DNA of 64,000 nt from Symbiodinium natans (GCA_905221605.1 CAJNDS010001112.1:1495972-1559971); one strand, 5' to 3'; positions 42,301-56,900 are shown, numbered from the stretch's first letter. A program made the numbers and translations. The notes: a model not told the origin generated them from the sequence alone.

Positions 42301-44883
42301 CCTGGAGTAGGCCCTTTTTTCCTTTTTGTAGGGTTGAGGTTCCCTTATAATCCCCTGCAAACCAAAAAGGGGTACCCTTTTATTCCTAGGTTACTCCCGG
42401 ATCTGGCCAAAGAGAAGCTTGCCAGGTAGTTGAGGCAGCTGAGAAAGAGGAGGAGGCTGGAAGGGTGCCGTTTTGGAATCTGAGACTTAAGAATTGAGGG
42501 CTTCTTCGCAACATCCCTATCCCCGAAAGCCGTTCACACCCGTGCACATGGGGTTGATGTTAGAGGTTCGATGAAGGCCGGGAGGACCCTTAAGAAGTTT
42601 GAAAGCGGGCTTGCCACGGTGTGAGTTCGGGCTCCTGCACAGGCCTACAAGAACACTTGAACATAGATGCCAGAACTCCAAATCCATGCAGTTTGTTGCG
42701 ATTTTGAAGCTACGCCGGCCGTGGTCTGGGTCCGATGACTTAGCAAGCAGGCCGGCAAATGCTTGCGCTCCAGGGTTGTAGGCTAAGAACACAGAATACC
42801 TTGTCTTCGGCAGCCACATGGTCTCCATGCAGCCATCACGCCCGCTTGAAACGCAGGCCTCCAGCTTGCGCAGTGCCATCAAGGTCCGCCGGCCTTGCTC
42901 TAACCCCAATCCCTAAACCCGAAACCCTGAACCCTACAGAGGGCACAAAGCCGACCTCCAAAAGATCCCGAAGGTCGAAGTTGCTCTCACCCTAAACCCT
43001 AAGCCCTAAACCTAAACCCTAAACCCTAAACCCTAAACCCCCAAAACCCTAAAACCCTGGGAGGTTCTGGAACCCTACGTGAAGGGGCCAACCTCGCTGA
43101 AGTGTGCATCTCATCTCCGAGTCTGCTGACCAGGGTCTCCTTGAAGGGTAAGTTGTTTAGGGTTTAGGGTTTAGGGTTTAAGGTTTGGGGTTTAAGGTCA
43201 TTTGTTTAGGGTTAGAGAAGGTTTCTCTTGGGAATAGAGGGGAATGTGTACCTTTTTTTTGGGTGCGCTATATCGATCGCGTTCAGGGCTTAGGGCTTGG
43301 ACACAATCCCATAGGCTATTTTCCTCAGGGATGGGGCTGAGTTTCCCGAGATTTGTGGTCAGCACTACGTGAATGTTTTGCCACCGAAGTCGTCTGTGGA
43401 AATGTCCGCATGTATGCCTGGCTGGTCCGAAACTTCAGCAACTGCGTTAGAAGACGTGTCTAGGAAGCCGACCCTAAACCCTAAACCCTAAACAACCCTA
43501 AGCCCTCAACCCTCAACCCTCAAGCCAAGGCAGGCTACGCTGCAGCACACGTCACCTTGCTGGGTGTCGCCCTCTACGTGGATGTGGCGCCCAGGCTTGG
43601 GTAATACAAAATGTCTCTGGGCAAGGCCATCGTGGAAAGGCAATAGGGTTTAGGGTTTAGGGTCTAGGGGTTTGCTTTATTAAAGTTACAGGCCACTGAG
43701 CTAGCCTACTAGCTAGAATTGGAGGCTGTGTGAGGTGCTGCTTGTTTCGTGCATCGCTGCATGTATGCCAGCCAGTAAACTCGCCAGCCCTTAATTGTCG
43801 ACAGAAACCCACATTGGAATCCCTAAACCCTAAACCCTAACCTTACAGAGGGCACAATGCGTGCACTTCCTTCGCCGAGGCGTTGACGCAGTGGAACGGA
43901 GTTTTCTGGTCCGCCCTGCAGAACCACCAGTCCAAGCAATTCTACAGAGACCCGGCTTGTCCCTTTTTTGGGGGGTTTGGGGCTTGAGGTTCTAGGGTTT
44001 AAGGTTTAGGGCTTCCACCTTTTGTTTACTGTCGGCCGCGAGCTCAGCATTGCCCACAATGTCCCCAAACCCTAAACTCCAAAATCCTTGTGCGAGAGTG
44101 AGCGACGAAACTCCAAAATCCTAAACCGAAGGCCCCGTAGACTCCAAAGCTTCTTAGGGTAGTTACATGATCCCTTATTCTGGGCCCTGAAGAACGGGGA
44201 CTCCATACCCCTTTATTTCCCCCTATAAACCCAAGGGCACATATTTCAGAACCCTTTGAAGCAGGACAAGGGACCCTCTCAAGGGACCCATATAACCACC
44301 CATAGAGAGACCGTAAACCCTAGACCCTAAACAGTCCTAAACTTGGTACACTTCTCGATTTGCGCAAAACAGGTGGGTGAAAAAGAGTCCTAAACCCTCA
44401 GCCTTCGAAACTCACACTCCTGGGGGGGGGGGGGGGGAGATCCAGGTTGTTCAGGAAGCCTGAAAGTCCCTCCGATTCTTGTGCGGGAATGAGGGAAGTA
44501 GGTAATATCACCCCATGCAAGCCCCTTTAAGGGAGTACAGATGGGTATCCCCTATATATACCCCTTAAGGATTCCATTAAGGGCCCATAGAACCACCCTA
44601 AACCCCAAACCCCAAACCCCAAACCCCAAACCCCAATCCCCAAACCCTAAACCCTAAACCCTAAACCCTAAACCCTAAACCCTAAACCCTAAACCCTAAA
44701 CCCTAAACCCTAAACCTAGCCGACCCAGGCTTGCTCTGGGATTTCATCATCATCACAGGCGTCACCGGCTTCGTGGGCACTTACAGCGACTACCTCAACG
44801 GCATCTCGGATGGTGGGTACACACATATGACATATAGTTCAGTATATGCACGTCTACATATATTTATATACATATTTACTTAT

Positions 44884-44916
<33 letters not shown>

Positions 44917-47900
44917 TTAGAAATTTGGATGCTAGCCCCATCCGGCCCAAACCCTGAGTGCGAAATGGTAGCAATGCAATCACCCGCGGCTTGAAGAAGT
45001 CCTGAGCCGCTGTGCATGAAAACCCTTTGCCCTGTAATTTCCAAACCAGCGTCTGGGCTTTTTTCCGGCTGGTTCTTAGTAGGGAACCCTAGATATACCG
45101 TTTCAGGGATTATATAGGAGGTTCTTAGTAGGGAATGAGGGAATTAGGGTCCTATCTAATCCCTTAAACGGTATAGTAAGGGTTCCTTACTAAGAACCAG
45201 CCAGTTTTAGGGTCTGCTCGGTCCGAGGACTGGGTGCAAAAGGGGGAACACGCCCCAAACCTTCGAACCCTAAACCTGCGAACCAGAGCCTCGCCCCGGC
45301 ATGTCCACTAATCCCTAGTAGTAGAGTAGGTAGCCGTTAACCTTGTTGGGGTAGTATAATCCCTTATAATCCCAAAGGTTAACCTTTAATTTTCCCAGGT
45401 TACTGGACAATTAAGAATCAACCCGAAGACCTGCGCCTTGCCTGAGCCCTGCAATCAGAACGGTAGGTTTGAACAGAATGTCTTAACTTTTATTACCCTC
45501 AATGCTCTATATAATCCTTCTAAAGACATGAATAAGTAAATATAAATAAATAAATATATATATATATATACACACATGTATGTCTTGTGTATACGGCCCC
45601 CAGACCTACCCCCAGTGAACCCTAAGACCCGGCAAGGCATGTGGCACCTGCACGCGCGCGACCACCTCACTCGGCACTTCAACGGGCTCTGGGTGGGCAG
45701 CGGGGCCATGTGCACCTCGCTGGGAGACATCGGGTTTAGGGTTTAGGGTTTAGGGTTTAGGATTTAGGGTTTAGGGTGCTGGGAGAAAGCTAGCATAGGG
45801 GTCGGAAGAATTACGAACAGCATTCCCTTCTGATCCCTACATGATTACACCAGAATTGCCCCCCAAAAGCCCTATTCTAGTTACTAAGGCCCCTATAGTA
45901 TCACCCGTTTTTTCTCGCACAGGCTGCTCGAGCCAATAAGTGCCTAAGTGGGGGGGGGGGGGGGGGGGGGGGGGAGAGCCTTGAAGATCCCCCGCAAGGC
46001 ACCCAGGACCTCTTCTTAACCTTCATGTCCCACACATAGCTTAGGGATTCTTGGGAATTTAGTTTTTTTTGGGTACTGTATTTCCTAAGAAACAGCGAAA
46101 GTTAAAATTGTTGCTAGGGTTCCAAGTTCAGTATAGATAGGGGGGTCTGGTATTTGGGAGGGTATGCTGCTGCTGTACTTCGTGTGCATAGTTGGCATGA
46201 CTAGCTCAAAGTGATGTGATGCGCGTGGTAGCCCTAAACCCTATAGACCCCAAAAGCCTCAGCAATCCCCGCCTACTTTTCGTGCCCTTGCGTAGCAAGA
46301 CCCTCAGGGATGGAACGGCAGAGAGGGAGAGAGAAGCCTCAGAAACCTAAACCCTGACCCCGATATCGAAGATATCGAGGCATGATGCGACAGTGCGAGG
46401 TTCAGGCTGGTTCTTCTCTCTTTCCGGTTTGGGGTTTGGGGTTTAGGGTGCAGCGGCCCATGTACCTCAAGAGTAAGAATGGAAGCTAGTCAGGGTTTGG
46501 GATTTAGAGTCTTCTCCTCCGCCTTTCTTCTTTTCTTACTGCTAGTGTTAGTACAGGGAGTGAATGCATTGCAAAGGGTGTACTTCTACATGCAGGATGC
46601 GGGGTTTTTGTGTGCTTTTCATGTGAGGTTTGAGGCATCTGTGTATGTCCAACGTCACCTCTGAGGTTCGGATCTTGTAACATCTTGGGTGTAGGACTTT
46701 TTTGTGTTTAGATCTTAGGTACCGCGTATATCCCCTGTATAATCTTTCAAGGAACTATACAGGGCAACCTACGAACTCCCGAGTTCCCTTTACTAAAGTC
46801 CAGTAAGGTTTACGTTCTAGAAGCCCGTCTATCCATGTAGTCTCGGACGCTTTTCATTTTCAGGTTTTGAGCTTTTTTTTGGGTCGGGGGGGGGGGGGGG
46901 AGGGGAGCTTTGAGGGCTTCTCGGTTGAAAAATGTAACCTCACTTCATTCCCTCCAGAAAGCCCCAAAACCCTAACGACCCACAAGCTCTCAAATCCCCA
47001 AACCCCTAGCCCAATGCCGCAAACTCGCCCGCAACGTTAGGTGAGGGCGGGTGAGGGGGGGCGGGGTGTTGCAGTGTCAATAAATTGCCGGTGCTTCGAT
47101 TATGCATATTTGTTGGTGAGCCTATGAGCTCACCTGATTCCGTGGAAGTGAAGCTTCGTTCAGCTAGGTGGGACAACACTTGTAAACCCAAAAACCCTCA
47201 TGAGCCCTAAAAACAGCCTCTCCTAAACCCTCAACCCAAACCGTCCAGCTATGCGGCAAAAGCACCCTGAAAATCCTGAGCCCTGAACCCTAAACCCGAA
47301 ACCCTAACCCCCAAACCCTAGCGAGGTGGACAACCCGGACCAGCGCATCGACCAAGACGTGGACGAGTTCGTGGGCTCCACCCGTGAGCTCCCAGCCTTG
47401 GTTTAGGGTTTAGGGTTTAGGGTTTAGGGTTTAGGGTTTAGGGTTTAGGGTTTTAGGGTTCAGGGTTTGGGGTTTGGGGTTTAGGGTTTAGGGTTTGGGC
47501 TTCAGGGTTTGGGGTTTAGGGTTTTGGGAGAGAGGGTTGGGTTTAGAGTTTAGGGTTGAGGTTTTAGGGTTTAGGGTTTAGCGTTAAGGGTTTAGGGCTA
47601 GGGTTTAGGGGTTCTTGAGAGAGTCCAGTTTGAAACGGTTTGAAGCCTTCATTTGGGCTTGGGTTTTCGGATGTAGGATTTTGTTATTAATTTTCAAAAC
47701 ACCTTGCTATCTCGGGCTTAGCTCCAGGTTCAAGAGGGCTTCTTCGCGAAAGTGCATCGTGTAAGTGGATGCTAAGCCTCGGAAAGACATGGTCATACGA
47801 CGAGGATGTGCAATCCCTAAACCCTAAACCTTTAGTTCCCCCAGGATGCTGGACAACTAAGCTTCAGGCTTAGGATGCCTTTGAAACTTTGCACTCTTTG

Positions 47901-50900
47901 GGTTAAAGGGTTCCCTATTCACGTAAGCAACCCCCCCCCCCCCCCCCCAAAAAAAAAAAAAAAAAGTTTAGGGTGTCGCGCTTAGGGCTTAGAATAAGCC
48001 ACATATCGGAGCCAGCTGACATGCAGAGTATGGGCTTAAAAGGGCTTATTATGGTTCCTGGGCTAGCAAGTTAGCCTTAACTGGGTTTGGAGTACTATAC
48101 GTTAACAATTTTTATTGGTTCTGGGTTCCTATTTTTGCTCCTTGTTATCTAAAAAGTATATGCTTTTTTCCAGGGTCTACTCCAAAGCTAAGTTAAGACG
48201 CCTTTGTCAAGCCTCAAGCCATAAACGCTCGCAATCGTCGAAGGCTCTTCTTTGGAGGTCTCGGCTCCCTGGTGAGGCGGGTTTTCAGGGTTTTGGGGTT
48301 CGGGGTTTAGGGTTTAGGGGGTTAAGGGCTTTAGGGTTTAGGGTTTGTTTAGGGTGCATATAGGGCTCACGGTCTCAGATCCTTCTTGGCAAGTCTGAGT
48401 GTTATGTGGATCTATCGTCAGGTGTTCCTTGTTGTGGTTCGTGCCGTCTTTGCCAGTCCCTGTATGGAAGGGACTGCATGTGCATGGATTTGTGCCGAAC
48501 AAAATTGCGGCAGGGGGATGTGTAGGCCAATGCCTGCTGGAAAGCAATCCTAGCCCAAGAATGCAAAGTTTGCATAGTTTTTATTATTTTCCCAACCCAT
48601 TTCTGCCTCAAATCCAAGACAGCCCATGAAGCTTATTTAAAAATCGTACTCAAAAGGAAACCTTCTTTGGGCTAGGGTATTCAGCCCCTAAGAGAGGGTT
48701 CTCGTGAGGCTGGCCATCTACTTCCCGATCTTGCTGCGCTCAGCGCCGCCGCCACTTCTAGGCGCCCGGACTTTATGCCACCTCGCCGCGCCTGCACGCC
48801 CTGGACCCCTAGAAGCTTTGGGGAACCGTGGGGCGTTGTTGAGCCCCAAAACCCTCTCAACCCGAAGCCCGAAGCCCGAGGCCCTAATTAAGCCCTAAGC
48901 CCTACAACGAAGGAGAGATAAAGAGCAGATGTTGTCTCAGGTAACTTTAGGCTTGCGACCGCCATTTTTTACCCCTCTTAAGCAAACTAGGGTTTAGGGT
49001 TCGGGGTTTAGGGTTTCTGGGGCCTCAATCCCAGTGTGACGGTTGAGGGTTTAGGGTTTCGGGTTGAGGTGAAAGTGTAGCAAGTCGACGAAGCTCTACT
49101 TTGTATCCTCGCTCAGAGAATTGCCTCAGGCTTCGTGCTCGTTTGGCCTGTCTTCGGGGCAGTCGTGACTCACAAGCCCCTGGCCCCCAAGTTGGCACAG
49201 GGTTTCGGGGTGTACGGTTTAGGATTTATTTAGGGTTTCTCGGGTTGATGTTTCCTGTTTCAACACTCAACGAGGGAGCCCGGATGCAAGCAAAAGGGTT
49301 TAGGGCTTTTCTAGGGTTTGCTTAGTACACCCTACGAACCCAGAGGAAAGGTTCCTTCCTACTGGGCTGTTCCAGAAGAAGCTACCTGGTTGCCCTGCCC
49401 ACTGATGCCTAAGGGCTGGCCATATTATCCCGACAGCCCCCTCCCCCCCCCCCACCGACCCCCACCCCCCTCTCCTCCCCCCCCTCCCCTACATACTTGT
49501 TCTTGTGCGGGGATTTCGTTCTGGCTTTGCGTGCCTTGCCAGTAGAGGGTGCGCGAACCGCGCCAGCGCTCGGACCCCTGTAAACCCTAAACCCTAACCC
49601 CTCAACCCAAGGATCGGGCGGAGCCTTGTGCCCCTGTCTTTGGCCGGTGAGTCTGCGAACGCCAACTTCCGCTCGGAGCTGGTGCATGCGCGAGACAAGG
49701 CACCTTGGCTTTCCGCCCAAAGGGTACCCCTCCCCTACGACTTCAGGTCTTTGACCCTAAACCCTAAACCCTAAACCCTATACCCTATACCCTAAACCCT
49801 ATAAACCCTAAACCCTGTAGGGGTTTGGGGCAGGTTTGAGTGAACCCAGGAGAGAAGTAGCTGGGCTTTGGAGAAAAAAAGGCAAGCCAGGGTCTCGCAT
49901 GTTTCTGTAGGGTTCGGATAGGAGGTTGGTGTTCATAGTTCCGTGAAGAAAGCCTATACTTCCTTGCTGGCTAAGGGCAACTGAGGGTCCAGGGTGGACC
50001 ATGGTGAAACCCTACACCTTTGTAGACAGGTCACCGTGCTGTGTGTGGTTTTGGTTAGCAATGGCGGAGCAAAAAGACACCTTCTAGGACTCAGAGTAGG
50101 CCTTTTTCGAATGTAGAAGCCCCTTCAAACCAAATAGGGCACCCTTTTTTGTTCTCGGGCTACGTACTCTGGGTCTAGCACCCCGGATCCACGAATTGCT
50201 GAAGACCCCCTCCCCCCAAAAAAAAATGACACATTCTCCCTTACAATAACCTTATAGGGGTAATTCAGGTACTATCTTTTTTTTGGGGGGGTTTAGGGGG
50301 GGGAGTTCTGGTTCTCAAGCAAATAGTAGCGATGGGCATGGAGGCGGAGAGTCTGGCACTGCTGCAGGCAGGACCGCAGTTGGCAGAGACGCCTTGAGCT
50401 GAAAGGGGTGTAGGGTTTAGGGGTTTAGGGGGTTTAGGGGGTTTAGGGGTTCGGGGTTTAGGGTTTGGGGTTTAGGGGTTTAGGGTTGAGGGTTTCAGGC
50501 GGTTTTAGAGGGTTTAGCGCGTTCATCTGGCTGCAAAAAAGCGTCTTGGGTTCAGGGTTCAGGGCACTGTGGCATTGTGCTTCCTTGTCAGTTTCATGGG
50601 CTTGGGGTTGACAGGGCTTGGGATCGAATTCGAACCCTGCGCGCACGTGTGTACCTAGAAGGGATACATGATGTTTTGGGCTCCACGTATATCTTCAGAC
50701 TATGGAGGAAACACACAAAACACACATTTTTTTACCAAGATCCTCGATCTTCAACTTCATAAAGCACATGAAGCGCTTTGCGCTTCATAGGTTCTTGATG
50801 AGCATCGATTTTTTCTGGAAGCAACCCTGAACCCTTAAGCATCCATGTCCTGCAGAGCCGAAGCCCGAGACCCTGCACCACCTCAACCCTGTAAGCCCTA

Positions 50901-53900
50901 CGGACGCCTAGAATGCCCTGAATCCTGGGACCCCTACACTCGAACCCCTAAACCCTTAAACCTTTCGGCCTCCGGCTTGACCTGGTCTTTTCGCCCTTTT
51001 TCCTGTCTTTTTTTTCTCACTCACGACGGAGCGTATTGCATCCCCGCAGTGTGGTTGTCAGCGGCGGGAGGCAAAAAGTTACCCTAAACCTTAACCTTAA
51101 CCCTAAACCACGAATACCGAACAAAAACGAACCTTAAACCTCCTAAAAAGCTCCCCTCCCCCCCTCCTCTCCCCCCTCCAACCCCCCCTTCCCACCCTAA
51201 ATCCTAAACCTCTAAACCTCTAAACCTCTGCACCCTAAACCCTAAACCCTAAACCCTAAACCCTAACCCAAAACCCTAAACCCTAACCCCCTCCCCCCCC
51301 TGTAGCGACTGAGGAGCCTCCAGGAGCGATTCGAGGTCATGAAGCGCGTGGCCTACGCAGAGTTCGACATCACCAAGCGAGCTGGCCCTGACACGAAGCG
51401 TAGGTTCTTCTGAGTTCTTTATTATGATCATGAATCCGATTATTAATATCACTATTTTTGTTTATGGTTATGATTGTTCTTATCATTAGTATTGCTGCTG
51501 TCTTTTTTTTTGGGGGGGGGGGGGGGGGGGGCGGGAAGGAGGGGGTTGAGGTTTTTGTGGGCTCTTTGCAAAACAATCTTTGCTGTTATTCGTTAGGTGC
51601 TTTATCGTTTAAGGCGCATAAGGCTCATGCGGCTTCTTGGGCTTCAGAGTTAATCATTCATACCGGCTAGTTGTCTTGCAATTCGGCCCTGAGCCCCAAA
51701 CCTCAAGCCTCGAAGCATCGGAGTCCCGTAAAGCCACTGCGGTGACTTGCCTGCGGTGAGTCTGGCCAGCTACTTCGAGGTTCATGGGCACTGATAATGT
51801 CAACTATATGTTTGCTTAAAGCCTACATAGAGGACTTAGGGGGCTTTGGGGTAAACAGAACAGTTTTTTAGTACCCTGGACCTCCAAGAAGGGGATCCAG
51901 GACACGCTCTGGCCTTTCTTCGGTTTGCCGAGGTTTCTGAACTTCTTCAAGATGATGCGCCTGAGTCTCCAACTGGCTACTATCTGCTGAAGAAGCCCCC
52001 AAAAAATAAAGCATGAACAAAATCAATGTACTTATTTATACATACGTACATGTATGTATGTATGCATGTATGTATGTATGTATGTATGTAGGCACGTGTG
52101 TGTGTGTGTGAATGATGTGTGTATGTGTGTATGCGTGTATGTGTGTATGTGTGTATGTGTGTTGTAGTAAAATGATAATAGTAAGAATAGCGATAAAGCA
52201 TGCTTCCTTATAAGTGCAAAATGTCATTATCTTTTGTTTGTTGTGGGTTCTGAAGCGAATTGTAGCTAGACAGCCGATGTCCGAATGTTTCTTGTGCGCC
52301 GGTCTTTGGCAAGTTGCTTGAGTTGAGGTTTTTTGGGGATCACTAGGACCCGGAGTAGGCCCATATTTCCTTTTTTCAGGCTTGGGGTTCCCTTATAATC
52401 CCCTTAAAACCAAAACGGGTACCCTGTTTATTCCTAGGTGAATTGAGAACGCAACGCTTACTTGCCCACCAGAGTGATGTCACGCCAACGTGTCTAAACC
52501 CTTTTAGGGTTTAGGGCTTAGGGCTTAGGGCTTAGGGCTTAGGGTTTAGGGTTTAGGGTTTAGGGTTTAGGGTCATGGTTTCAGTGCTTCTGGTAACCTA
52601 CAAGGTACGAGGAGTATGGGACCGTGGTGCCTTTCGTGCTGCTGGCACCTGCCTACTTCACGGGTGCGCTGGATCTTGGCCAGCTAATGCAGCCACTCAG
52701 CTACAGGTTTAGGGTTTAGGGTTTAGGGGTTAGGGGTTAGGGGTTAGGGGTTAGGATTTAGGACGGGGTTGTTTGGGATGTTCCCCCTTATCCTCACAGT
52801 TCTTACTAGGGATTAAAACATGGGGTACTATAATCCCTATTAAGGACTGTTCGCATGAGGGGGAACCATCCCAGGGGGTTGTTTACAAGAATGAGGCCCT
52901 GTTCGGGTGGGGCCTTGAAGCACTGTGTATCGATACCCAAAGAGCCCAATATCCCTTAATTAGGGGATATTGCTTAATTTGATTTAAGGTATATTCCTTA
53001 ATTAAGACGCCCCCCCCCCCCCCCCCCCCCAAACCTCCATCTAAGTAGGGCTTACAAGGTTCATGAACCCTGAACCCTAAACCTTAAACCCTAAACCTGC
53101 CTTCCGAGGTTGCGCATGATCGTCGAGCGGGTGTCGGCAAGTCTCACCTTCCCGGTGGCTGCGTACGAGCAGGTTGGCAGAAGTTTAGGTTTCGGGTTTT
53201 AGGGGATTCAGGGTTCAGGTTTAGGGTTTAGGGTTTCCGGGTTTTAGGGTTTTAGGGGTTCAGGGTTTCAGGGTTCAGGGTTCAGGGTTTAGGGTTTAGG
53301 GTGTAGGGGTCAAAACAAAAACGGAACTGCTTGCTGGGGCTTCTAGGATTTGGTTTTTATAGCCTTCTGGATTTTGAAGGGCATTAGGATGTAAACCCTA
53401 AACCCTAAACCTTTACCCCCGCATTGCCGTGGCTAGTCGGGTGGCAAAAAAACCCTAAAGGAGCGGGTGCTTGTGTGCGCGCAGTGCGGGTGGCGAAACC
53501 GTAAACCCTAAACCCCCTCTCTCAAGCGTTCAGGGCAACCTCTCTCACTTGTGTCAAGTCCAAACCAGAGTCAGTCAACCCGGATCACTCCAAGGTTAGG
53601 GTTTAGGGTTTAGGGTTTAGGGTTTAGGGTTTAGGGTTTAGGGTTTAGGGTTTAGGGTTTAGGGTAGAGCTTGCAAGATCCGTATTCAAGAGTAGAGGAG
53701 GTCAGCAACTTTCCAAGTTTGCCGCGGGGGGTCCTGGCTGGCCTCAGCGCTCGAGGGCCGGAATGGAAGACTTGGACCAGTAGAAGGGCGCGCTTGTTCC
53801 GTCCCCCTAAACCCTGAACCCTAAACCCGAAACCCTAAACCCCAAACCCCAAACCCCAAACCCCAAACCCCAAACCCCAAACCCCAAACCCCAAACCCCC

Positions 53901-56900
53901 CCCCCCCCCCCCCCCCCCCCTTCGCACCTTGGGGAGGCGGTGGGCTGGCGAGTGGCCGCCAACCGCTTGGCTGCGCTCCAGGCTGCACCTTTCTCTCGTC
54001 AGCCCTGGACGCCTGTAACACTTTGTCATAGTGGGTAGCATGTTTGATTTTAAGGGCAAGACCAGTGACATTTATAGGGGACACATCAGACTTGAATAGT
54101 ATTAAGTTAAACTCAACAAGGGATAGAAGCTCAACTTTTAATACTATCCCAACCATGAACTAGCACAGCCGCCCGATGAAGCAAGGATGGCATGTCACAT
54201 GTAGTTTGGATGCAATGCACAAGGACTCAGTAACCCTCAGAATCCTAGCCGCTGCCTCCATATCAGGAGATGGTTTCCGCGTACTAAGTACCGGCCGCTA
54301 AGTCTAGGATGCCCAGTAGTACCCTTATTCCCTTTTTGGGGAGTTTAGGTTCCCTTATAATCCCCCTTAAGCAAAAAAGGGCACCCTTTTTAAGCCTTGG
54401 TTACTGGGCAGCCTAGAAGTCGTGGTCCACATGATGCCAGATCCTTGAGAGTTCATGGCACAGGCCCAGGCTGTGTCGGTGGCTGCGCCGTCTCGGGCGT
54501 CACCGCCACCCCCACCAGGGTCTCCAGCGCTGTCCGCAGAGGACGAGTCAACCTGAATGAAGGTCTTGCGGGGTTTAGGGTTTAAAATTAGGGTTTAGGG
54601 TGTAAGGATCTGTGATGTCCCCCTAATGTGCAGAGCGCGCGTGCGAAGAGGACTGTGATCGAGTTTTCAAACCTGCTAATCCTCTGGCCTCGGAGCGCTC
54701 CACAGGACCTGGCGGTGCTGACACCAGAGGGCAGGCTGGAGGGGGGAGCTTGAAAAGTATACTCCGCAGTTAACTTGTTGTGGGGGCTATAGAACCTACG
54801 AATTTGCAGGGTTACTTGCTTCACCCGGCAAGCCGCCATAGGTGCCAATTTGGAGTTCACGTTTGAACTTTAAAGCGTTCAACAGCCAAGCTGGCAATGC
54901 CACAGCCAATCTTTAAAATCCGCCATGGTCGGGATTGAGCCAAAAACAAGAAAGCAATCCAAAAAGCACACGCTTTGCTCGGCTCAAGCTGCCCATTTTG
55001 GGTTCTCTGTGCTTGCTCTTTCGACCGCCTCCACGCCGAAGTCTTCGAGAAGCCATGGTGCGCAGAACGTCTCGACGATCGGCGGCTATGGCGGCAGCCA
55101 TGCTCGCGGCCTGCCTGTGCATTTTCTCCCCAAGCCTCAGCTTCTCCAGCGATGAGGCCAAGGATCAGCTCGAGAAGACCGTGAAGGTTTGGAAGCAGCC
55201 GCATGCCATCCGCGTGGCGGGGTCCAGGTTTGCAGTGGACACGATCTCCCAGGGTGCGCCGCAGTGGCAGGTGCGGGCCACGGAAGCCAACGGCTCCACG
55301 GCTCTCTTTGCCGCGCGCGAAGATGGGGGCAGCGTCGTCTACGGTGTGAACTATGACTCGGCGAGGAGCGCCTACAAGCCGCCACACGGGGCGCGGGTGG
55401 CCTTCGCCGCCGCAGGCGAGGAGGGCAGCGACGCGGACTGGACGGTGCAGCTGGACGGGAAGGGCAGCGCACCCCGGCGCTTGGCCGTGTCCGGCAAGGG
55501 CGCGGACATGATCTACGATGCCACTTTGGCGGTCGAGAAGCCTCTAGGCCAAGGAGTCTCTGGGCTTGCCGCCGTGGACATGAAGAGGCGCCCGGATGCC
55601 GAGAGCATGCTGCCCAACTGGATCAAGCCCAGCTTTGGCGCGAAGTACCAGACAGGCAACACAGAATACAGGGCAGCAGTTTTCCCGGACGTGCAGCAGG
55701 GCGTCAACGAGTCTCTTGGTGTATCTTTTGACTGGGAGGCCTTGATGAAGGGCCGTCTGGAGGGATGGAGCTCCAAGCAGGGCGGAAAGATCCTCACAAG
55801 GGATCCCCAGTACAACGTGCGGCTCAATTCGGAAGGATTGCAGGCTCGGGTCCTGGCTCCGGCGAAGCTGGGCACGGCTTTCGGCCTGGGTGCCGTTATG
55901 GACCGGCAGGGGGCATACGACGTCGAAGGCTTTGCGGAGTGGAAGGGCGAGCGCCAGGTCGCCAAGGGCGTCAAGCTCGATGCCAACATCAAGGGCGCGG
56001 CCAAGCGTGGAGAGGTGCAGATCCAGCCCCTGGGCACGGGAGTCACCCTCGACATCGGCACCCTGGCGCCCAAGCTCGCGGCCGAAGGCTCCACCCTGGC
56101 GCTCCAGAGCCGCTACAAGTTCGGCATGTCAAGGCCGGCCCTGGCTGCAGCCATGGCCCTGACCCCAGCCAAAGTGCCGGAGCTGCAGGCCATGGCGCTC
56201 GCATCCAAGAGCTCAGAGGACGGGGAGCTCTCCAGCTCCGTGCGGGTGACGGCCTCCCAGCTTCGGGGCGTGGACGCCCGCTATGAGATGAGATCCTACG
56301 GGTCCAAGGTGCGTCAGGCAGCAGAGATCAGGTCTGCGGGTTGGTCTAAACATGCCTTGTTCCACTTTTTTCCTCTAAACCCTATAAACCCTAAACCCTA
56401 AACCCCAAACCCTAAACCCTAAACCCTAAACCCTAAACCCTAATCAAGTGAAGACCCTCTCCTATCAAGAGCAGGTCTCCCCGTGTGGACTTCAACGATG
56501 GAAGCTACCTCCGCCTGACCGGCAAGGCCTACAAAGGCTTCGTAGCCCAGTGGTGCCCTTTTTCCCTTTTTTTCGGGGGTTTAGGCTTTATAGGGTTTAG
56601 GGTTTAGGGTTTAGGGTTGAGGGTTTAGGGTTTAGGGCTACTAAGAAGGCGAAGAGTTTGGCGAGAAGCCCCGCGTGCAGCTGGGCGTCCAGTACGAGGG
56701 CAAGCTCAATGTCCTGGGGAGGACCTCTTGCTTGATTGTGCTGGATGCGTACATGCCAAAACTTAAAGTCCCTACCTACCACCTGATCTATCTATGCAGC
56801 AGTCCATCCATGTGTGCTTGTGTGCATCTCTCTCTATCTCTCTCTCTCTCCCCCTCTCTCTCTCTCTCTTTCTTTCTTTCTCTCTCGCCATCTGGCAATA

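Noticed and set aside
55137-56094. Minus-strand frames of 111-193 codons in the 55-kb gene
   Set aside because: Antisense shadows of a GC-rich coding exon, rich in Arg, Pro and Ser.
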